From: Lentihominibacter faecis | GTDB taxonomy: Bacteria; Bacillota; Clostridia; Peptostreptococcales; Anaerovoracaceae | Assembly: GCF_014306095.1 (NCBI RefSeq) | Contig: NZ_JACRWC010000064.1 | Location: 1 to 5,995 of the forward strand | Direction: 5' to 3' | Length of the DNA stretch: 5,995 nucleotides | Shown: one piece after another, positions 1-4,760 of the stretch | Layout: each line of letters begins with the position of its first letter | Position numbering within the stretch: position 1 is the stretch's first letter | Program-made: the position numbers and the translations under genes | The notes under the pieces: generated by a model | Database searches by the model: none | Seen by the model: the letters and a program-made list of their open reading frames with translations, nothing else | What the model was told of the DNA's origin: nothing

Positions 1-28
1 GGCAGCGTCAGATGTGTATAAGAGACAG
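1..28. other. Nextera/Tn5 read-1 sequencing adapter (artefact)
   Basis: The first 28 bases are GGCAGCGTC followed by AGATGTGTATAAGAGACAG, which is the 3' part of the Illumina Nextera read-1 transposase adapter ending exactly at the 19-bp Tn5 mosaic end. This is library-preparation sequence left at the end of an assembled contig. Genuine genomic sequence begins at base 29. Any reading frame that starts in it (for example the rightward one beginning ATGTGTATAAGAGACAG, Met-Cys-Ile-Arg-Asp-Ser) is not a real protein start. Confidence 0.97.
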
Positions 29-74
29 CCTGCCGAGCCGAGCTGACAATGATTATCGCATTTCCGTTTGCCAT
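29..74 (-). CDS. 5' fragment of an unidentified gene, truncated by contig end
   Basis: A leftward gene starts at ATG (72-74) and reads MANGNAIIIVSSARQ before it runs into the adapter at base 28. The start is well supported: GGGAGGAGG lies at 83-91, eight bases upstream of the ATG, and a strong promoter sits at 150-177. Only about 15 codons are present, so no family can be assigned. The run of Ile-Ile-Ile-Val after a short polar start could be a first beta strand or a membrane segment, but this cannot be decided. The rest of the gene lies beyond the assembled sequence. Confidence 0.7.
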
Positions 75-127
75 AGTCAAGTCCTCCTCCCACAGTTTGT
101 ATGCAAAGAAGATACAACTCACCCTTA

Positions 128-135
128 CCCCCCCC
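128..135 (-). repeat. Homopolymer run of eight G in the leader of the truncated gene
   Basis: On the leftward strand, eight consecutive G lie between the predicted transcription start (about 143) and the ribosome binding site (83-91) of the truncated gene. The run is outside the coding part. It may vary in length in the population or be miscounted by the assembler. Confidence 0.6.
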
Positions 136-149
136 ATATATGTGATAAT

Positions 150-177
150 ATTATAGCAGATTTCCCCAAAATATCAA
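150..177 (-). promoter_or_regulatory. Sigma-70/SigA promoter for the truncated leftward gene
   Basis: On the minus strand, a -35 box TTGATA (172-177, 5 of 6 to consensus) is followed after 16 bp by a perfect TATAAT (150-155). It is preceded by TGC, giving the full extended -10 TGnTATAAT. The start point would be near 143, leaving a leader of about 68 nt before the ATG at 74. This is one of the strongest promoter-like sequences in the window. Confidence 0.75.
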
Positions 178-197
178 GTAGTTTTCAGAATACTACT
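177..197. repeat. Inverted repeat AGTAGT-N9-ACTACT abutting the -35 box
   Basis: Perfect 6-bp arms (177-182 and 192-197) flank a 9-bp centre. The dyad touches the -35 box (172-177) of the leftward promoter, so a bound protein would meet RNA polymerase there. No T-run follows it on either strand, so it is not an obvious terminator. A role as an operator is inferred from position only. Confidence 0.4.
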
Positions 198-221
198 CTC
201 CACTCAAACAAATACGATGAA

Positions 222-248
222 ATTTCCCAGTATGATACTCCTGGAAAT
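222..248. repeat. Imperfect palindrome ATTTCC..AGTAT-G-ATACT..GGAAAT
   Basis: The outer arms ATTTCC (222-227) and GGAAAT (243-248) and the inner arms AGTAT (229-233) and ATACT (235-239) are perfectly paired. They are separated by a small asymmetric break (one base on the left, three on the right). The dyad lies about 45 bp upstream of the -35 box at 172-177. It shares the word ATACT[AC]CT with the neighbouring inverted repeat (190-197 and 235-242). It could be an operator for an unlinked regulator or an RNA hairpin between the two leftward units; the sequence alone does not decide. Confidence 0.4.
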
Positions 249-271
249 GTGTTCCTTTTCGTATATTTGGC

Positions 272-300
272 AAAAAAAGAATCCCAGACTCAGGATTCTT
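272..300 (-). terminator. Intrinsic terminator of the rdgB-BrkB operon
   Basis: On the minus strand, AAGAATCC pairs with GGATTCTT (8 bp, 293-300 with 277-284) across an 8-nt loop. The stem runs directly into a T-tract (272-278). It begins about 23 nt after the TGA of the BrkB-family gene, the expected place for the end of this transcript. On the plus strand the hairpin is not followed by a T-run, so it acts leftward only. Confidence 0.85.
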
Positions 301-323
301 CATACGCTATATCAAATTCTTTT

Positions 324-1190
324 TCACCGTCTAAGATAATAATCCGGATAGCCGGTCCAGCCGCCTTTCGTATCTGCCCACACCTTGTTGCACAACACGC
401 CCAAAAGCAGCACCCAGGCCAGCAGGAAAAACCAGATCAGGATAGCTATGACCGATGAGAGTGCACCATAGAGCAAGTCATAGTCTGCCAGCGAAGTCGC
501 ATACTTTGCATAAAACGCTGTAACGACCAAGATCCCGGCCGACGCGAAGATGCTCCCCGGAATGATCTGCCGAAATTTCACTTTCTCCGTTGGCAGAATG
601 TAATAATTGTAACTGATCATCAGAAAATACAATGCGAATCCGATGAGCCACCGCAGCCACATCCAGATACTGTCCTCATACTTCGCAGCATCTATCTTTA
701 ACAGGCCAAGGACCATTTCTAAAATCAATTCACCATAAACAAGGATCACGATGGCAAACACGACCGTAATAATAGTCACGATCATGGTACGAATTGAACG
801 GATCCTCTCTACAAAGTAATTTCTTCCTGTGCTCTGTCCACCAGTCATCGTATAATTGGTGATCCGCATGATAGAAAAGGATGCCCGTGATCCCGCCCAC
901 AGAGCGATCACCAGAAAAATGATATTCCCGTATCCGGCCGAAGAAAACTCAAACAATTTTTCCATGATCGTCGGGATCTTATGCCCTGTATAAGATTCAA
1001 ACAGGCTCAATGCTGATGCGATAGAAATATCAAACACACCCAGGATCTGTGTGACCAGCAGGATGATCGGCACGATGGAAAGCAGCAGATAAAATGCGAT
1101 CTGCGCCGCAAATCCCTGATAGTATGGATCCTGCAGCTGCTTGAATCCCAGTATGAACATATTCCGAAGTCTGACTCCAAATCTCGCCAC
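324..1190 (-). CDS. YihY/virulence factor BrkB family inner-membrane protein
   Basis: The 288-aa product has about six hydrophobic segments (roughly residues 28-52, 88-106, 138-160, 178-198, 210-229 and 244-267), matching the usual length (about 290) and layout of the YihY/BrkB family. Family-like signatures are AAQIAFYLLLSIVP near residue 28, W-A-G-S-R-A at 98-103, LPTEKVKFRQIIPGS at 199-213 and YGALSSVIA...LLLGVLCNKVWA at 241-272. The family's biochemical role is not settled; the old ribonuclease BN label is not supported for it and a transport role is only suspected. The start is GTG at 1190, directly after the rdgB stop. A purine-rich site (AGGAG, 1200-1204) inside the last rdgB codons favours GTG over the internal ATG at 1160 and implies translational coupling. 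A rho-independent terminator follows. The family call is firm; the function is unknown. Confidence 0.92.
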   Translation of the reverse strand: MARFGVRLRNMFILGFKQLQDPYYQGFAAQIAFYLLLSIVPIILLVTQILGVFDISIASALSLFESYTGHKIPTIMEKLFEFSSAGYGNIIFLVIALWAGSRASFSIMRITNYTMTGGQSTGRNYFVERIRSIRTMIVTIITVVFAIVILVYGELILEMVLGLLKIDAAKYEDSIWMWLRWLIGFALYFLMISYNYYILPTEKVKFRQIIPGSIFASAGILVVTAFYAKYATSLADYDLLYGALSSVIAILIWFFLLAWVLLLGVLCNKVWADTKGGWTGYPDYYLRR

Positions 1191-1799
1191 TTAACGTTTC
1201 TCCTCTCGATTCTGCAGCTCCTCACGCAGCTTCTGCAAAGCACGGGCTCTGTGGCTGATCCTGTTTTTCAGCTCCGAGTCCAGCTCGCCAAACGTATTCT
1301 CGTAGCCCAATGGAACGAACAGCGGATCGTATCCAAAACCATGATTTCCCTTCTCCTCCAGCACGAGGTGTCCTTCTACTTCCCCTCTGGCCACCAGGCT
1401 TTCTCCATCAGGGGACACCATAGTGATAACCGAGACGAATCTACCCGTTCGCTTCTCATACGGTACGTCTTTGATCAGATCGATCAGTTTCCGGTTATTT
1501 GCTTCGTCGTCTCCGTCTTCTCCTGCAAAGCGTGCAGAGTAAACTCCCGGCGCGCCGTCAAGGCAGTCCACCTCAAGCCCCGAGTCATCAGCAATAGTGA
1601 TCTTCCCGCAGAGCTTCATGATCTCATATGCCTTCTTATAAGAATTCTCTTCAAATGTAGTTCCATCCTCTACGATTTCAATATCCGGCACGCCCGCTTC
1701 ATCGCGAGAAATGATATCCATGCCGAATTCTTTTGTGATGGCTTCGATTTCTACAATTTTATGTTTATTTTGTGTCGCTGCGACAATCGTATGCTTCAT
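1191..1799 (-). CDS. rdgB: XTP/dITP diphosphatase (RdgB/HAM1 family)
   Basis: This is a cytosolic enzyme of nucleotide-pool sanitation. It hydrolyses non-canonical purine triphosphates (dITP, ITP, XTP) to monophosphate and pyrophosphate, keeping deaminated purines out of nucleic acids. At 202 aa it has normal length for the family (E. coli about 197) and all the signatures in order: T9-x-N11-x2-K14 near the N-terminus, ADDSGL at 70-75 with the catalytic/metal Asp pair 71-72, GAPGVYSARFAG at 82-93, GFGYDPLF at 154-161 (substrate pocket) and ISHRARAL at 181-188. The ATG at 1799 has GGGAG eight bases upstream, and an extended -10 promoter lies at 1837-1865, giving a leader of about 30 nt. It is first in a two-gene operon with the BrkB-family gene, which begins on the base after its TAA. 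I see nothing aberrant. Confidence 0.97.
   Translation of the reverse strand: MKHTIVAATQNKHKIVEIEAITKEFGMDIISRDEAGVPDIEIVEDGTTFEENSYKKAYEIMKLCGKITIADDSGLEVDCLDGAPGVYSARFAGEDGDDEANNRKLIDLIKDVPYEKRTGRFVSVITMVSPDGESLVARGEVEGHLVLEEKGNHGFGYDPLFVPLGYENTFGELDSELKNRISHRARALQKLREELQNREEKR
1200..1204 (-). promoter_or_regulatory. Ribosome binding site fixing the GTG start of the BrkB-family gene
   Basis: AGGAG on the minus strand, within GAGAGGAGAAA, lies nine bases upstream of GTG 1190. It is encoded by the last codons of rdgB (Glu-Glu-Lys). It supports the GTG start and coupling of the two genes. Confidence 0.7.
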
Positions 1800-1836
1800 T
1801 TCATATTCTCCCGTACAATGTGTATAGTTGGTGTTA

Positions 1837-1865
1837 ATTATACCATGGATTTCCTAGACTTTCCA
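1837..1865 (-). promoter_or_regulatory. SigA-type promoter of the rdgB-BrkB operon
   Basis: On the minus strand, TGGAAA (1860-1865, 4 of 6) is followed after 17 bp by a perfect TATAAT (1837-1842) preceded by TGG, so it is an extended -10. The start point is predicted near 1830. Its -35 box shares base 1860 with the -35 of the divergent promoter on the other strand. Confidence 0.75.
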
Positions 1866-1883
1866 TAATTTATAGTGTAAAAT
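1855..1883 (+). promoter_or_regulatory. Candidate promoter of the dehydrogenase-antiporter operon
   Basis: On the plus strand, TAGACT (1855-1860, 4 of 6) and TAAAAT (1878-1883, 5 of 6) are separated by 17 bp. The start point would be near 1890, giving a leader of about 40 nt before ATG 1930. The ATG at 1882 lies within the -10 box and so would not be in the mRNA. This promoter is weaker than the divergent rdgB promoter. Confidence 0.55.
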
Positions 1884-1913
1884 GTTTCTCATGAATGTCA
1901 AATCGCAAGATGC

Positions 1914-1918
1914 GGAGG
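1914..1918 (+). promoter_or_regulatory. Ribosome binding site deciding the dehydrogenase start
   Basis: GGAGG lies 11 bases before ATG 1930, slightly long but usable. The in-frame GTG at 1921 is only two bases from it, too close, and the in-frame ATG at 1882 is upstream of the site. The family's N-terminal beta strand begins right at ATG 1930 (MNIVIFDGYT). Confidence 0.65.
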
Positions 1919-1929
1919 TAGTGAAAAAG

Positions 1930-2844
1930 ATGAACATCGTAATTTTTGACGGCTATACCATCAATCCCGGCGACCTTAGCTGGGACAAGCTGGACGCCCT
2001 GTGCGACAAACTGACCGTCTTCGATTCCACATCAGAAGACAAGGCTCTTTCCCGCCTGACGGGAAATGAGATCCTCATGACCAGTAAATGTCCCATCACA
2101 CGCGAACTGATGGAAAACAGCCCGCAGCTGAAATACATCGGCTGCACAGCGACCGGCTACAACAACATCGATGTAGAAGCAGCTGCTGATCTGGGGATCG
2201 CTGTTACCAACATCCCTGCTTATTCTACAGATGCCGTTGCACAGCATACCATCGCTCTCATGCTGGAGCTTTCTAATCATGTGGGGCTGCACAATGCGTC
2301 CGTGCAGGATGGACAATGGTCTGACAACGAGTATTTCTGCTACTGGAAAAAATCCGTTACCCTTCTCACCGGGAAATCACTTGGTATCATAGGTTACGGT
2401 GCTATCGGCAAACGAGTTGCCCAGATCGCCCGCGCCCTTGGCATGGAAATCAATATTTTCAGCCAGGATCCAGCCGGCGCCATGAAATCCGATTTCGTAT
2501 CACTTCACTGTCCGCTGACAAGAGAAAACCGGCATATGGTCAACACTGAATTCCTGGTCAATATGAAACCCGGCGCCATTCTCATCAACACGGCAAGGGG
2601 AGGCCTTGTGGATGAACGCGCATTAGCGGATGCCATAAAAGCAGGATTCATAGCGGGTGCTGCGCTGGATGTCCTGGAACAGGAGCCCCCTGCGAAGGAC
2701 TGCCCTCTCATTGGACTTGACAACTGTATCATCACCCCGCATATTGCGTGGTCACCGAAGGAAATGCGTCAGGCTGTTATCGACATCCTGGCAGAAAATC
2801 TGGAAAGCTGGCTTACCGGCGGGATGAAAAACCGGGTAGACTGA
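1930..2844 (+). CDS. D-2-hydroxyacid dehydrogenase, glycerate/hydroxypyruvate type
   Basis: This cytosolic NAD(P)-dependent oxidoreductase interconverts a D-2-hydroxyacid and its 2-oxoacid. The closest resemblance is to glycerate dehydrogenase/hydroxypyruvate reductase, because of the N-terminal DGYTINPGDLSW and the C-terminal ITPHIAW-x2-KEMR. In the 304-aa product the Rossmann loop is G155-Y-G157-A-I-G160. The catalytic set is complete: Arg223 in NTARGG, Glu252 in LEQEPP and His271 in TPHIAW. Two oddities stand out. The segment between the second and third strands of the nucleotide domain (about 173-187) is some 15 residues shorter than in typical relatives (304 aa against about 317-320). 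The acidic residue that usually holds the NAD ribose is Ser178 by position, so NADP use is possible. The gene is first in an operon with the antiporter 74 bp downstream. The exact substrate cannot be read from sequence; D-lactate or another hydroxyacid is also possible. Confidence 0.92.
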   Translation: MNIVIFDGYTINPGDLSWDKLDALCDKLTVFDSTSEDKALSRLTGNEILMTSKCPITRELMENSPQLKYIGCTATGYNNIDVEAAADLGIAVTNIPAYSTDAVAQHTIALMLELSNHVGLHNASVQDGQWSDNEYFCYWKKSVTLLTGKSLGIIGYGAIGKRVAQIARALGMEINIFSQDPAGAMKSDFVSLHCPLTRENRHMVNTEFLVNMKPGAILINTARGGLVDERALADAIKAGFIAGAALDVLEQEPPAKDCPLIGLDNCIITPHIAWSPKEMRQAVIDILAENLESWLTGGMKNRVD

Positions 2845-2856
2845 TCCTCAGGATCA
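2842..2856 (+). repeat. Small stem-loop overlapping the dehydrogenase stop codon
   Basis: TGATCC-TCA-GGATCA has 6-bp perfect arms and a 3-nt loop, and it includes the TGA stop. No T-run follows directly (an AT-rich stretch starts about 20 nt later), so it is not a standard terminator. It may be an mRNA processing or stability element between the two genes. The remaining intergenic bases, 2857-2918, are AT-rich; I see no convincing promoter there. Confidence 0.4.
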
Positions 2857-2902
2857 ATGCCTGCACTCATCATCATTTATTATTTACAATTTTATTATTT
2901 TC

Positions 2903-2908
2903 AGGAGG
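2903..2908 (+). promoter_or_regulatory. Ribosome binding site setting the antiporter start
   Basis: A full AGGAGG lies ten bases upstream of ATG 2919 and follows an AT-rich, probably unstructured stretch. It identifies this ATG rather than the in-frame GTG codon at 2748, which lies inside the dehydrogenase gene. Confidence 0.8.
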
Positions 2909-2918
2909 AAATTCCATC

Positions 2919-4253
2919 ATGAAACATCGAATTTTCGCACTGCTGCCGTTCTTTGTCTTTGTTGTGATCTTCGCCGGAGCCGGCATTATCAGCAAGGACT
3001 TTTACAGCATGCCTGCGTATGTTGCCTTTCTTATTGCTCTGTTCATAGGATTTCTGCAAAACAAAAAACTCTCTTTTAACGACAAGCTTGCAATCGTTGC
3101 CAAGGGGGCCGGAGATGTGAACATCATCACCATGGTGCTGATTTTTCTGGTTGCCGGAGCGTTTTCCGGAATCGTCACAGCTGCAGGAGGCGTAGAAAGC
3201 ACAGTAAACCTGGGGCTTTCCATCATACCGCCACAGTTTATGGTAGTTGGCCTTTTTATTATCGGCTGCTTTATATCCATTTCCATGGGAACTTCCATGG
3301 GAACCATCACCGCACTGGCTCCTATCGCACTGGGCGTATCACAGCAGACCAGCTTTCCTGTTTCGATCTGTGTTGGAGCTGTTGTATGCGGCGCCATGTT
3401 TGGAGACAACCTCTCCTTTATTTCCGATACGACGATCGCGGCTGTAAGGACACAGGGCTGCAAAATGAACGATAAATTCAAACAGAATTTCTTTATCGTA
3501 CTGCCGGCAGCTATCGTGACGATCATCATCTTCTTCCTTACAACACGCCATCTGAGCTATACGGTAGAAGTAGGCGATTACAACTTCTTCGAAGTGATCC
3601 CTTATCTGGTGGTCCTGATCGGCGCACTGATCGGATTTAATGTGTTCGCCGTATTATTCTCCGGCATCATTTTATCCATGATCGTCGGGATCTATAACGG
3701 TTCCTTTTCTTTTCTGGAATCTTTCGGCGTCATCGGAGAAGGTATGACTGGGTTGTTTGAGATCTCCATTATCTCCATCATCGTTGCATGCATCATCGCA
3801 CTGATCAAGGAGAACGGAGGAATATCACTGATCATCGATGTGATAAAGAAATCTGTAAAAGGCAAACGTGGAGCAGAACTTGGTATCGGTATCCTGGTGC
3901 TGCTGGTAGACTTCTGCACCGCCAACAACACAGTGGCCATCGTGATTGCGGGACCTGTTGCCAAGGATATCGGAGATGAATTCGGTGTGGCGCCGAAACG
4001 GGTCGCATCCATTCTGGATATCTTCGCGTCCGTCGGTCAGGGACTGATTCCTTACGGAGCACAGCTTCTTACTGCTGCGGCTATCGTTAAGATCTCCCCG
4101 CTCGCTATTCTGCCTCACCTGTACTATCCTATCCTGATGCTGGTCAGTGTACTTTTGTTCATTGCATTCCGTCCGCAAAAGGATAATAAAAAACCAGTTC
4201 CCACAGAAGTGGAACCGGCTGAAGCGGAAGCAGAAACCGAACCTATAAAATAA
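2919..4253 (+). CDS. NhaC-family Na+/H+ (or Na+-organic acid) antiporter
   Basis: A 444-aa polytopic membrane protein with about ten or more hydrophobic segments, in the NhaC-type antiporter family. Signature stretches are GTSMGT at 124-129, FGDNLSFISDTT at 161-172, TANNTVA at 334-340 and GQGLIPYGAQ at 373-382, with the polar residues inside membrane segments that this family uses for ion binding. The family includes Na+/H+ exchangers and also Bacillus MleN, which couples malate uptake and lactate efflux to sodium. Being second in an operon with a hydroxyacid dehydrogenase makes an organic-acid substrate plausible, but that is inference. The start at ATG 2919 has AGGAGG ten bases upstream. 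The last 27 residues form a Pro/Glu/Ala-rich cytoplasmic-type tail whose DNA also carries the terminator of the opposite operon. Its stop overlaps the end of the PAP2 gene by 11 bp, tail to tail. Confidence 0.92.
   Translation: MKHRIFALLPFFVFVVIFAGAGIISKDFYSMPAYVAFLIALFIGFLQNKKLSFNDKLAIVAKGAGDVNIITMVLIFLVAGAFSGIVTAAGGVESTVNLGLSIIPPQFMVVGLFIIGCFISISMGTSMGTITALAPIALGVSQQTSFPVSICVGAVVCGAMFGDNLSFISDTTIAAVRTQGCKMNDKFKQNFFIVLPAAIVTIIIFFLTTRHLSYTVEVGDYNFFEVIPYLVVLIGALIGFNVFAVLFSGIILSMIVGIYNGSFSFLESFGVIGEGMTGLFEISIISIIVACIIALIKENGGISLIIDVIKKSVKGKRGAELGIGILVLLVDFCTANNTVAIVIAGPVAKDIGDEFGVAPKRVASILDIFASVGQGLIPYGAQLLTAAAIVKISPLAILPHLYYPILMLVSVLLFIAFRPQKDNKKPVPTEVEPAEAEAETEPIK
4188..4218 (-). terminator. 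Intrinsic terminator of the four-gene operon, inside the antiporter gene
   Basis: On the minus strand, CCGGTTCCAC pairs with GTGGGAACTGG (4209-4218 with 4194-4204) around a 4-nt TTCT loop. There is one bulged G and one G-U pair, and six T (4188-4193) follow. It starts 25 nt after the TAG of the PAP2 gene. On the plus strand the G-U pair becomes an A-C mismatch and no T-run follows, so it is directional. It is encoded in residues about 424-434 of the antiporter tail. Confidence 0.8.
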
Positions 4254-4734
4254 ACAGCAGCATCCCGCACAGGATCCCAGATACAGCCCCTGCCAGAACA
4301 TCTTTTGTAAAATGAACGCCGCCCAGCACTCTGGAAACGGCCAGCAAAAGACTGCAGATCCCCAGAAAGATCCCCAGCGGATGACACGTGTAAAATACGG
4401 TCACAGCTATTACAAAAGCAGAAAACACATGCCTGCTGGGAAAAGATTTTCCCCTGGTATCTTTTCTGATCAGGGAAGGGGTATCAAAAACTTCATAAGG
4501 TCTCGGTGCATTGTAAAGATACCGAAATATACTTAATACTACAAAAGAAACAGCCGGAACGAGGATCGCTTTCCCCAGTTCCGGCTTTTTATTTACCATT
4601 AAATACAGCAGAAACAGCGGGTAGATGATATAGGAGATCTTCGTCAGGATCCGATCCGACCAGACCACATAGCCATATAAAACAGGACTTTTTCGGATCT
4701 TTGACAGCATAGATACATATGTTTCCCGCTTCAT
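4243..4734 (-). CDS. PAP2-superfamily membrane phosphatase, small
   Basis: This 163-aa membrane protein belongs to the phosphatidic acid phosphatase type 2 superfamily, which removes phosphate from lipid phosphates or undecaprenyl pyrophosphate outside the membrane. The three-part active site is present. Motif 1 is R71-x6-R78-P79 (Arg in place of the usual first Lys). Motif 2 is P99-S-R-H102 (Arg in place of the usual Gly). Motif 3 is S134-R135-x5-H141-x3-D145, so the nucleophilic and general-acid histidines are kept. Hydrophobic segments lie near 32-47, 56-70, 103-116, 118-132 and 146-162. The start is ATG 4734, with AAGGGGAAG just upstream; the frame is open up to 4815, but that stretch overlaps crcB and has no site. 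It is the last gene of the operon, 26 bp after crcB. Its 3' end overlaps the antiporter stop by 11 bp. The lipid substrate is not predictable. Confidence 0.9.
   Translation of the reverse strand: MKRETYVSMLSKIRKSPVLYGYVVWSDRILTKISYIIYPLFLLYLMVNKKPELGKAILVPAVSFVVLSIFRYLYNAPRPYEVFDTPSLIRKDTRGKSFPSRHVFSAFVIAVTVFYTCHPLGIFLGICSLLLAVSRVLGGVHFTKDVLAGAVSGILCGMLLFIL
4552..4594 (+). terminator. Intrinsic terminator for the rightward operon, inside the PAP2 gene
   Basis: AGCCGGAAC (4552-4560) and GTTCCGGCT (4578-4586) form a perfect GC-rich 9-bp stem over a 17-nt loop, which can close a further inner 3-bp stem. TTTTT-A-TTT (4586-4594) follows on the plus strand. No better plus-strand terminator is seen after the antiporter stop at 4253. 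Transcripts ending here would carry about 335 nt antisense to the PAP2 gene. The same dyad on the minus strand is followed only by a mixed GTTTCTTTTG. Confidence 0.7.
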
Positions 4735-4760
4735 ATAACTTCCCCTTTCTGCTCTCTTTA

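Noticed and set aside
12..458. Rightward open frame of 148 codons starting in the left edge
   Set aside because: It starts inside the sequencing adapter, runs through a promoter, two dyads and a terminator, and ends antisense to the BrkB-family gene. It has no ribosome site or recognisable protein.
1251..1868. Rightward open frame of 205 codons antisense to rdgB
   Set aside because: It lies opposite a textbook rdgB with all motifs. Its own translation shows no family features and no ribosome binding site.
2717..2745. TTGACA at 2717-2722 as an internal promoter for the antiporter
   Set aside because: At 17 bp spacing the -10 would be CATATT, a poor match, and the sequence lies within conserved dehydrogenase codons.
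3002..3529. Leftward open frame of 175 codons antisense to the antiporter gene
   Set aside because: Shadow of a clear membrane-protein gene; the Met/Thr/Pro-rich composition is what the antisense of hydrophobic codons produces.
3825..4301. Leftward open frame of 158 codons across the antiporter/PAP2 junction
   Set aside because: Out of frame with both genes, Cys/Arg-rich low-complexity translation, and no start signal.
4552..4586. The AGCCGGAAC/GTTCCGGCT dyad as a leftward (internal) terminator of PAP2
   Set aside because: On the minus strand it is followed by GTTTCTTTTG rather than a clean T-run, and it would cut its own gene; the rightward reading fits much better.
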